Below are positions 23,085 through 28,740 of a stretch of DNA of 28,740 nt, in pieces. The translations under genes and the position numbers were made by a program. The stretch is from Halarsenatibacter sp964462585. Its GTDB lineage: Bacteria > Bacillota > Halanaerobiia > Halanaerobiales > Halarsenatibacteraceae. The notes beneath the pieces are model-generated. The model ran no database searches and was not told the DNA's origin. It saw only the letters and a program-made list of their open reading frames with translations. The DNA is taken from contig CAYXAK010000020.1 in the NCBI GenBank assembly GCA_964462585.1, positions 1-28,740 of the forward strand. Reading direction: 5' to 3'. Every line of letters begins with the position of its first letter. The stretch's first letter is position 1.

Positions 23085-23093
23085 TGGTAGAAT
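23085..23093 (+). promoter_or_regulatory. Possible extended -10 promoter for the thioredoxin-like gene
   Basis: TGG followed by TAGAAT (23088-23093, five of six) forms an extended -10 about 55 bases before the gene. The hexamer 17 bases upstream (TTTTGC) is a poor -35. Confidence 0.3.
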
Positions 23094-23152
23094 AAGAGGA
23101 GGGGAGCATTGAAAGGAGGAGGGAATCAGCCCGCAGGGAGGTGAACAGAGAT

Positions 23153-23491
23153 ATGATCAAACTCAGCGCCGAAAACTTCAACGAGGTTGTTATCTCCAGC
23201 CGACAGCCGGTTGTCGTCAATTACTGGAGCGGAGACTGTGATAGGTGCAGGGAATTGATCTCCCATCTGGAGGAAGTTTCAGATCGCTATGAGGATAGAG
23301 CCAGATTTGCCGCTTTCAATATTGCGGGGGAGCTGACCTATGATACTCAGAACTCGCGCCTGGCATTAAACCAGGGTGTGAAGAAGCTTCCCACTGTGGT
23401 ATTCTATCAATACGGCGAGAAAAAAGAGCAGCTGGAAGGCAGGCATCTGCAGGCAGAGGATATAGAATCAGTCCTGGATAAATATCTCTAA
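23153..23491 (+). CDS. Thioredoxin-like protein with CDRC active site
   Basis: This is a single thioredoxin-fold domain of 112 residues. The N-terminal strand ends in VVNYWSGDCDRC, with Cys29 and Cys32 two residues apart and a Trp before them. The cis-proline is Pro80 in KKLPTVVFY. The usual thioredoxin motif WCGPC is replaced by GDCDRC, so the redox potential and partners probably differ from those of a general thioredoxin. There is no signal peptide, so it is cytoplasmic. The start ATG at 23153 has GGAGGTGA at eight bases; a GTG at 23141 in frame lies inside that site. It follows the nitroreductase by 100 bases and converges on the hydrogenase operon. Confidence 0.85.
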   Translation: MIKLSAENFNEVVISSRQPVVVNYWSGDCDRCRELISHLEEVSDRYEDRARFAAFNIAGELTYDTQNSRLALNQGVKKLPTVVFYQYGEKKEQLEGRHLQAEDIESVLDKYL

Positions 23492-23522
23492 CTTCTTATG
23501 AGATACGAAGGTTAATAATGAG

Positions 23523-23558
23523 AGGGCAGGGCGCTCAAAGAAGTGAGGTCCCTGCCCT
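23523..23558. terminator. GC-rich hairpin between convergent genes, probable bidirectional terminator
   Basis: AGGGCAGGG (23523-23531) pairs perfectly with CCCTGCCCT (23550-23558), and inner CTC/GAG can extend the stem. No long T run follows on either strand, so it is not a textbook terminator, yet its position between the thioredoxin-like gene and hydA fits that role. Confidence 0.45.
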
Positions 23559-23570
23559 GCAGTCTGCTCA

Positions 23571-23602
23571 GATAGTAATATACTATCATCTCAGGGGATG
23601 AT
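23571..23602. repeat. Two further dyads in the thioredoxin-hydA gap
   Basis: GATAGTA-ATA-TACTATC (23571-23587) is a perfect seven-base-arm dyad. ATCATC-N6-GATGAT (23585-23602) overlaps its end, so the two hairpins would exclude each other. They lie six bases after the hydA stop on the minus strand and may stabilise or end that transcript. Confidence 0.4.
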
Positions 23603-23608
23603 GTTAAA

Positions 23609-25336
23609 TCAGGATATCCCCCGGGGTGTATAGTCGGTGTGCAGCAGCTTGTGGGCTTTGTGACTGCCCGGCTGGCCCAGATAGTCTTCGTAGAGCTTCT
23701 GGATCATGGGGTTTTCGTGAGATCTTCTCAGCTCTTTGCTGCTGTCTATCTGATATACACCCTTCCGGCGGCGTTCCAGCACCTCTTTCTGGGTGAGATA
23801 TGGTGATATAGGCTGTCCTCCGCCACCTATGCAGCCCCCGGGGCAGGCCATAAACTCCACAAAGTGAAACTCCTCCCCATTTTTGATCATCTCCATCATC
23901 TTTCTGGCATTGCCCAGACCATGGGCCACGCCCACTCTGAGGGTTAGATCCGGGCTGACCTGCACCTCGGCTTTTTTCAGGCCCTCCAGGCCCCGCACCG
24001 GTTCTATATCCAGATCCTCCAGCTCTTCACCTGTGATCAGGTAATAGGCTGTTCTCAGAGCGGCCTCCATTACACCACCGCTGGCTGCGAAAATGTCACC
24101 GGCACCGGTCGATACACCCATAAGCCTGTCGTGTTCGCCCTCCTCCAGCTTGCAGATATCGATGCCGGCTGCCTTGATCATGGTCGCTGCCTCTCTGGTG
24201 GTCAGAACATAGTCCACATCCCCATTCATCTCAGGCCTTCTGGCCTCGAATTTTTTGGCCGTGCAGGGCATGATGGATACGACGACCAGGTCTTCCGGAT
24301 CCACACCGGCAGTCTCGGCATAATATGACCTGGCCAGGGCTCCGAACATCTGCTGCGGTGATTTGGCCGTGGACAGGTTGGCCAGGTGTTCGGGATAGAA
24401 GTGCTCGATGAACTTTATCCAGCCGGGGCTGCAGGAGGTGAGCACCGGCAGATTTTCGTTGTTTTTGATCCTCTCCACCACCTCCGTGCCCTCCTCCATG
24501 ATGGTCAGATCGGCTGTGAAGTTGGTATCGAAGACGCCGTCAAAGCCCAGCCTGCGCAGGGCTTCGACCATCTGGCCCGTGGCTACAGTTCCCGGCTCGG
24601 CTCCAAAGGGTTCGGCGATGGCAGTCCTGACCGCCGGAGCTGTCTGGACGATGACGTGCTTGCTTTCATCATAGAGCGCATCCCAGACTTCATCCATATG
24701 ATAGACCTCGTGCAGTGCACCGGTGGGGCAGGATATGATGCACTGACCGCAGTTGGTGCATTCAACATTGCCCAGGCCCTTATCCTGGAATGTTGTCACA
24801 ATTGTCTCCGGGCCGCGGGCGGAGTTGGCGAAGATGCCGATATCCTGAACTTCCTGGCATTTGCGGATACATCTGTCACAGGTTATGCATTTATTGGGCT
24901 CTCTGGCCACCGAGTAACTGGAATAGTCTTTTTCCCTGGCCTGGTAGATGGGCTCTAATCTCATCCGGCTGATATTTATATCCTCGGCCACCTCCCTCAG
25001 CTCACAGCTTTTCTTTCGGTGGCAGGTGAGGCAGTTAAGCTCGCAGGTGATATCATGGGAGGCTATTATCAGCTCGAAGAGAGTCTGTCTCACCTCCCGC
25101 ACGCGGGGAGAGTGAGTTTTCACCTCCATATCCTCCTCCACTTCGGTGGCACAGGCCGGCTGCAGCAGTTCGCTGCCATTGACTTCGACCACGCACAGGC
25201 GGCAGCCACCGAAGATGGAGAGGTCTTCCTCATAGCAGAGTGTGGGTATATTTATATGGATCTTCTCCGCTGCTTCCAGTAATGTGGTGCCGGGTTCAAC
25301 TTCCACCTCTTTATTATCGATGGTGAGTTTGATCAT
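23609..25336 (-). CDS. hydA: [FeFe]-hydrogenase catalytic subunit
   Basis: This subunit makes or uses H2 with electrons from the NuoE/NuoF-like partners. It has 575 residues with M3-type architecture like the Clostridium pasteurianum enzyme. It carries an N-terminal [2Fe-2S] domain (Cys34, 45, 48, 62), a His/Cys-type [4Fe-4S] site, and two ferredoxin [4Fe-4S] sites (Cys150/153/156/160; Cys193/196/199/203). The H-cluster domain then follows with TSCSPGW (300-306), MPCTAKKFE (Cys358) and FMACPGGCIGGGGQP (Cys498/502). Two oddities stand out. The second Cys of the usual TSCCPxW is Ser303 (codon AGC). In the third site the residue four before Cys102, normally His, is Cys98, while His94 lies four further upstream. 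The start overlaps the hydB stop as ATGA. No maturation genes are in the window. Confidence 0.94.
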   Translation of the reverse strand: MIKLTIDNKEVEVEPGTTLLEAAEKIHINIPTLCYEEDLSIFGGCRLCVVEVNGSELLQPACATEVEEDMEVKTHSPRVREVRQTLFELIIASHDITCELNCLTCHRKKSCELREVAEDINISRMRLEPIYQAREKDYSSYSVAREPNKCITCDRCIRKCQEVQDIGIFANSARGPETIVTTFQDKGLGNVECTNCGQCIISCPTGALHEVYHMDEVWDALYDESKHVIVQTAPAVRTAIAEPFGAEPGTVATGQMVEALRRLGFDGVFDTNFTADLTIMEEGTEVVERIKNNENLPVLTSCSPGWIKFIEHFYPEHLANLSTAKSPQQMFGALARSYYAETAGVDPEDLVVVSIMPCTAKKFEARRPEMNGDVDYVLTTREAATMIKAAGIDICKLEEGEHDRLMGVSTGAGDIFAASGGVMEAALRTAYYLITGEELEDLDIEPVRGLEGLKKAEVQVSPDLTLRVGVAHGLGNARKMMEMIKNGEEFHFVEFMACPGGCIGGGGQPISPYLTQKEVLERRRKGVYQIDSSKELRRSHENPMIQKLYEDYLGQPGSHKAHKLLHTDYTPRGIS

Positions 25337-26565
25337 ATTCTGACTCCCTCCTCAATCAGCTCATGGGGAAATTTATCGAAGATGGAACTTATCAGGGAGA
25401 GCGAGGTCTGACCCAGTCCGCAGCGGGCGGCAGCGGCAATGGCCTCTCCGATATCCTCCACCAGCTCCACCTCTTCCCTGCTGAATTTGCGGTTGCGATG
25501 TTTTGAGAGCATGTGGTTTATCTGTCTGTTGCCCTCGCGGCAGGGAAAACAGGTGCCGCAGGTCTCGTCCATGTAGAATCTGGACACTTTGAGAAGTATA
25601 TCGACCAGATCCCTGCTCTCACGGCAGACTATTATGGCTCCGGAGCCGATGCTGGAACCGGCCTCCTCGATGCCCTCATAGGAGTATTCGCAGTCAAGCT
25701 CTCCGGCAGTCAGGGCGGCTGTGGAAAGCCCGCCGGGGACCACAAATTTGGGCTTGCCTTCACCTTTTACCCCTCCGGCCAGATCTTCGATTATCTCCCT
25801 CAGTGTGCAGCTGCCGAATTCCACCTCGAATATATCGGCATAGTTCACATCTCCGCTGAGCGAAACGAGCTTGGTGCCCCGGCTGTTCTCGACACCGCAG
25901 GAGGCGAATTCTCCGGCTCCTCTGTGCAAAATTTCGGCGGCACAGGCCAGTGATTCAACATTATTTACCACTGTGGGCTTATCGAAGAGCCCCTTCTGGA
26001 TGGGATAGGGTGGTTTTATTCTGGATATGCCGCGTTTTCCTTCGATAGAGTTGATGAGGGCTGTTTCGTCCCCGCAGACATAGGCTCCGGCACCTCTTAC
26101 CAGCCTGAGGTCGAAATCAAAGCCGGAGTCGAAGATGTTCTCCCCCAGTATACCTGCTTCTCTGGCCTCTTCCAGGGCCCTTTTCATTATTTTGATGGGA
26201 TTGGAGTACTCACCCCGGATATATATAAACCCTCTATTTGCTCCCACAGCATAGGCGCCAATTATTATCCCTTCAAGCACTTTGAGCGTTCGCTGTTCCA
26301 GGAGATATCTGTCTTTATAGGTGCCGGGTTCGCCTTCATCGGCATTGCAGATGAAGTATTTCTCATCCCCTTTTTGCTGCTGGGCCAGATCCCATTTCGT
26401 TCCGGTGGGAAATCCTGCTCCACCGCGCCCCAGCAGGCGGGCTTCGCTGATCTCCTGGATCACTTTATCCGGCCCCAGCGATAAGGCCCTGTTCAGGCCG
26501 GGAAAATCGTAATCTACGATATCTCTCAGCTCCGGCCCTTTTAAGAATTTGACTTCCTTAACCAT
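25333..26565 (-). CDS. hydB: NuoF-like NADH-binding hydrogenase subunit
   Basis: This flavoprotein subunit oxidises NADH through FMN and passes electrons towards HydA. It has 410 residues. It shows GRGGAGFPTGTKW (FMN/NADH glycine-rich loop, about 46-58), NADEGEPGTYKDR, GAGAYVCGDETALINSIEG, and a C-terminal [4Fe-4S] site with Cys336, Cys339, Cys342 (ETCGTCFPCREG) and Cys382 (ARCGLGQT). It starts and ends with the plain NuoF core. There is neither the N-terminal thioredoxin-like [2Fe-2S] domain nor the C-terminal two-cluster ferredoxin domain of the long HydB in Thermotoga-type bifurcating enzymes. The ATG is preceded by GAGGAGGT, which overlaps the hydC stop; the gap is 13 bases. Confidence 0.93.
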   Translation of the reverse strand: MVKEVKFLKGPELRDIVDYDFPGLNRALSLGPDKVIQEISEARLLGRGGAGFPTGTKWDLAQQQKGDEKYFICNADEGEPGTYKDRYLLEQRTLKVLEGIIIGAYAVGANRGFIYIRGEYSNPIKIMKRALEEAREAGILGENIFDSGFDFDLRLVRGAGAYVCGDETALINSIEGKRGISRIKPPYPIQKGLFDKPTVVNNVESLACAAEILHRGAGEFASCGVENSRGTKLVSLSGDVNYADIFEVEFGSCTLREIIEDLAGGVKGEGKPKFVVPGGLSTAALTAGELDCEYSYEGIEEAGSSIGSGAIIVCRESRDLVDILLKVSRFYMDETCGTCFPCREGNRQINHMLSKHRNRKFSREEVELVEDIGEAIAAAARCGLGQTSLSLISSIFDKFPHELIEEGVRI

Positions 26566-26578
26566 GATTACTACCTCC

Positions 26579-27004
26579 TCATTTGCACTGCTTTATAATA
26601 TCCAGGGCCCGGCCGGTCGTGAGTTCGGTATACATGCGATCATTGATCATCATAACCGGACCTTCACCGCAGTGGCCCAGACATTCCACCACTTCCAGTG
26701 TGAAGAGCTGATCCGGTGAAGTCTCACCATCATCCAGGTCCAGAAAGCTCTGCACGCTCTGCAGCAGTTCGTGTGAATCCTGCAGATGGCAGGAGAGACT
26801 GTCGCAGATTCTGATGATATATTTGCCCGTGGGTTCCGTGTAGAACATGGAGTAGAACTTGATCGCTCCGTAGATCTCTGCTCGGGGGCGATCCAGTTTT
26901 TCTGCCAGCCTGTTGATCTCCCCTTCCGGTATATAACCATAGGTCATCTGGATGTTATGCAGCATCTCAAGAAAGATATTGTCCCCGGCCTGCTTTTCAA
27001 CCAT
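26579..27004 (-). CDS. hydC: NuoE-like [2Fe-2S] hydrogenase subunit
   Basis: This small electron-transfer subunit with a thioredoxin-like fold has 141 residues. It carries the NuoE cluster pattern Cys67-x4-Cys72 (CDSLSC) and Cys108-x3-Cys112 (CLGHC), followed by the conserved GPVMMINDRMY. The N-terminal helical region (LHNIQMTYGYIPEGEINRLA) is typical. It pairs with the NuoF-like subunit to form the NADH module. The start is ATG at 27004, five bases after GGGGGTGA. A GTG at 27013 in frame lies inside this ribosome site and is unlikely. It is the first gene of the hydCBA operon, with a good promoter about 70 bases upstream. Confidence 0.92.
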   Translation of the reverse strand: MVEKQAGDNIFLEMLHNIQMTYGYIPEGEINRLAEKLDRPRAEIYGAIKFYSMFYTEPTGKYIIRICDSLSCHLQDSHELLQSVQSFLDLDDGETSPDQLFTLEVVECLGHCGEGPVMMINDRMYTELTTGRALDIIKQCK

Positions 27005-27052
27005 AACTTTCACCCCCTGTGAAAAGTTTAATTTAATTATGCAAAAATTTTC

Positions 27053-27066
27053 TGTACATTAATACA
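27053..27066. promoter_or_regulatory. Operator-like inverted repeat in the hyd promoter region
   Basis: TGTA-N6-TACA reads TGTACATTAATACA on the plus strand. It lies about 8 to 21 bases downstream of the predicted hyd transcription start, a common position for a repressor site. It does not match the Rex consensus. Confidence 0.4.
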
Positions 27067-27079
27067 ATATTATATCTCA

Positions 27080-27108
27080 ATTATAATATACCGGTGCGGG
27101 AATGGCAA
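27080..27108 (-). promoter_or_regulatory. Predicted promoter of the hydCBA operon
   Basis: On the minus strand, TTGCCA (27108-27103, five of six) and a perfect TATAAT (27085-27080) are separated by 17 bases. The transcript would begin near 27073, giving a leader of about 70 bases. This is the best sigma-70-type promoter in the window. Confidence 0.7.
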
Positions 27109-27149
27109 TTATTTTTCCGGTATTTTCCATAAAACATGAAAGAATTTGT

Positions 27150-27178
27150 TTGCTCTCGCTCCCGCTTTAAGATACAAT
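27150..27178 (+). promoter_or_regulatory. Possible promoter of the WYL regulator gene
   Basis: TTGCTC (27150-27155, three of six) and TACAAT (27173-27178, five of six) are 17 bases apart, with the start of transcription about 15 bases before the ATG. Confidence 0.4.
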
Positions 27179-27199
27179 GATGATGGAGGCTGATCAGAT

Positions 27200-28147
27200 A
27201 TGAGAGCAGACAGACTGCTGGCCATCATACTCAGACTGTTATATTCGGGCCGGCTCACAGCAGGAGAACTGGCGGATGAGCTGGGAGTTTCCGAGCGCAC
27301 AATCTACCGGGAGATCAGGGCCTTAGACTGCACCGATTTGCCCCTTGTGGCCGAGCCGGGACGAAAGGGCGGCTATTATCTGCTGGAGAGTTTTCCCCTC
27401 AGCCGGCACAGCCTGTCACTTTCCGTGCTTCTCGATTTTTACAGTGAGCTGGCTGTAAAGACCGGGCGATGCTATGAGAAGGACAGGCTCAGGGCGGTGG
27501 AGATAATCGCAGATATGATGCCCGGTGCTGCCGGGAGCAGAAATCTGCTCTCCGATGCTGATTTTCTGGAGCCTGCAGGTGTTGCCGGCCGCCGGGTTGA
27601 AAAGCTGAAGAAACTCTACAGTGCCTGCCGTGAGGAAGAGAGTCTGAAGCTGGGATATTATGATGCTGACAGAGGTTATTCTTTTCACAGTGTGACCCCC
27701 GGTTCGATCATCTACCGCGGTTTTGAATGGTATCTTTCAGGACACAGCAGTCAGGAGGGAAGCTTTCAGCTTTTCGCCCTGGGCTCCATAGAGGAGATAG
27801 AAGCTGTGGATACAGGCTCGATGCCCGGTCCGGATTATGAGATCGACGATCAGGGGAGGACTGCTGATAGCCGATCCGGTGATGAATACCTGAGCTGCCG
27901 GCTTCTTATCGAGAAAAGCGAGGAAAAAAGAGCCTTTGAACTCCTCCCGGCCGGAGCTTATGCCGGTGAGCGGGAAGATGGTCTGATCTTCGAATTGAAC
28001 TGGCCCTGCAGCAGATGGGTGAAGAGGACCATATTGAGTTTTGGAAATTCGGCTCTGGTCATCTCACCTGATTGGCTCGCTGCTGAGATCAGAGAAGAGG
28101 CGGAGGGTTTGCTGGCCCGCTACGAAGAGTTCGAGGGGGAGATGTGA
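27200..28147 (+). CDS. WYL-domain transcriptional regulator with N-terminal HTH (YafY type)
   Basis: This DNA-binding regulator has 315 residues. The N-terminal winged helix (about 5-60) has the HTH_11 pattern AGELADELGVSERTIYREIRAL and the wing ending GRKGGYYL. The WYL domain (about 147-210) carries its name motif at 177-179 (FEWYLSGHSS). A C-terminal extension (about 235-315) has the winged form common in the family. Such proteins sense small ligands or nucleic acids and usually control adjacent genes. GGAGG precedes the ATG. It diverges from the hydrogenase operon, so control of hyd or of the following small membrane protein and phosphotransacylase genes is plausible. Confidence 0.9.
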   Translation: MRADRLLAIILRLLYSGRLTAGELADELGVSERTIYREIRALDCTDLPLVAEPGRKGGYYLLESFPLSRHSLSLSVLLDFYSELAVKTGRCYEKDRLRAVEIIADMMPGAAGSRNLLSDADFLEPAGVAGRRVEKLKKLYSACREEESLKLGYYDADRGYSFHSVTPGSIIYRGFEWYLSGHSSQEGSFQLFALGSIEEIEAVDTGSMPGPDYEIDDQGRTADSRSGDEYLSCRLLIEKSEEKRAFELLPAGAYAGEREDGLIFELNWPCSRWVKRTILSFGNSALVISPDWLAAEIREEAEGLLARYEEFEGEM

Positions 28148-28308
28148 TGGAGAGAACAGGCTGTGTCTGGTATCTGCTGCTGGCCGCCATAATTCTCTCA
28201 CTAGTCTACAGTGTGGGTGGGCATTTCCTGCTCAGACCGGTGGCTGTGGCGGCCGCGATCGGATTTGTTTTCCTGCTGGCAATCTCCTTTTTTTCCCGTT
28301 TTTTCTGA
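28147..28308 (+). CDS. Small two-segment membrane protein, 53 residues
   Basis: The ATG at 28147 shares its first base with the regulator stop codon and has a GAGGGGGA ribosome site six bases upstream. The product MERTGCVWYLLLAAIILSLV is followed by a basic turn (HFLLRP) and a second hydrophobic stretch (VAVAAAIGFVFLLAISFF). This gives two membrane segments with a short tail SRFF. I recognise no family. The coupled start, good ribosome site and coherent hydrophobic pattern argue that it is a real gene. It may be a partner of the WYL regulator. Confidence 0.6.
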   Translation: MERTGCVWYLLLAAIILSLVYSVGGHFLLRPVAVAAAIGFVFLLAISFFSRFF

Positions 28309-28373
28309 CACTCTGGAGCACCGGGATCGAAAGTTGAAGAGATGCAGATCAAAAAACACTGGGGGGTTTTTAG

Positions 28374-28740
28374 ATGCTGGAATCGATGGAGGATCTTGTG
28401 GAGGAAGCTAAATCCGGCCCGGTCTGCCGGGCGGTGGTGCCCGGGGCAGCCGGCAGAGAGGTGCTGGGATCGCTGAGGAGAGCGGAAGAAGAGGGCATTT
28501 TACGCCCCTATCTGGTCGGCGGGGCCGAAAGGATCGAAGAGCTGGCCCGGGAGGTGGGACTGAAGACCTCCGATAAGCGGATAATCCCGGCCGATGATGA
28601 CGGGGAAATATGCCGGAAGGCCGTGAAGCTGCTGGCAGATGACGAAGCGGACATAATGATGAAGGGGCTTGTCAGCACCTCCACTTTAATGAAAGAGGTG
28701 CTGAAGGGTGAACATAATCTGCGCAGGGACAAATTGATAA
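28374..28740 (+). CDS. Phosphate acetyl/butyryltransferase family protein (3' end outside window)
   Basis: The first 122 codons of a PTA_PTB-family enzyme are present. It would transfer an acyl group from CoA to phosphate, ahead of acyl-kinase ATP formation. AVVPGAAGREVLGSLRRAEE near the start, LVGGAERIEELA and the active-site-region MMKGLVSTSTLMKEVLKGEH match phosphate butyryltransferases better than acetyltransferases; the family also includes branched-chain acyl enzymes. The ATG at 28374 follows GGGGGGT by six bases. It lies 65 bases after the small membrane protein. A butyrate/acyl kinase gene would be expected just beyond the window. Confidence 0.87.
   Translation, partial: MLESMEDLVEEAKSGPVCRAVVPGAAGREVLGSLRRAEEEGILRPYLVGGAERIEELAREVGLKTSDKRIIPADDDGEICRKAVKLLADDEADIMMKGLVSTSTLMKEVLKGEHNLRRDKLI

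Overview
The window looks like the chromosome of an anaerobic, fermentative, low-to-moderate-GC Firmicutes-type bacterium, possibly of the halophilic Halanaerobiales. That placement is inferred. It rests on strong GGAGG ribosome sites at almost every gene, a clostridial-style cardiolipin synthase, a NusG-domain-II membrane protein, a NuoE/NuoF/[FeFe]-hydrogenase trio and a phosphate acetyl/butyryltransferase. I see no phage, insertion sequence, CRISPR, rRNA or tRNA. Genes are dense, no gene-free gap exceeds about 230 bases, and gene edges are often set by ATGA-type overlaps.

Region by region: (1) 1-1478 is the end of a TctA-type carboxylate transporter permease cut by the window edge. (2) 1625-5801 is a DUF47 (PhoU-like) protein and a PitA-type phosphate transporter, followed by an OmpR-family response regulator, its histidine kinase and an unknown membrane-anchored protein. 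(3) 5951-8869 is a polar amino acid ABC importer: binding protein, permease, ATPase, second permease. (4) 8857-11646 holds an ECF-transporter S component, a zinc-ribbon methyltransferase and an MFS transporter. (5) 11784-14322 holds convergent lysA (diaminopimelate decarboxylase) and nagA. (6) 14553-18828 is a nucleotide-sugar operon: a membrane CapD/FlaA1-type dehydratase, a UDP-glucuronate-epimerase-like SDR and UDP-glucose dehydrogenase, closed by a clear intrinsic terminator. (7) 19018-20903 is a compact run of four poorly understood genes: a coiled-coil protein, a cysteine-free NusG-II protein, a DUF1893 protein and a small membrane protein. (8) 20909-23491 holds cardiolipin synthase (minus), a nitroreductase and a thioredoxin-like protein. 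(9) 23609-27004 is a minus-strand hydrogenase operon (NuoE-like, NuoF-like, HydA). A WYL-domain regulator, a 53-residue membrane protein and the start of a phosphotransacylase/phosphotransbutyrylase lie divergently after it.

How they fit together: phosphate uptake sits beside a two-component system that may control it. UDP-glucose would be oxidised to UDP-glucuronate, epimerised, and combined with a 4-keto-6-deoxy sugar for envelope polysaccharide. The hydrogenase would dispose of NADH electrons as H2, and the phosphotransacylase would feed acyl-phosphate to an acyl kinase for ATP.

The points most worth a second look are these: unusual cluster-ligand motifs in HydA (Cys in place of the expected His; TSCSPGW in place of TSCCPxW); a short HydB lacking the extra FeS domains of classical bifurcating enzymes; an operator-like dyad just downstream of a very good hyd promoter facing a WYL regulator; the four-gene unknown cluster; and operator-like dyads around the methyltransferase/MFS divergent promoters.
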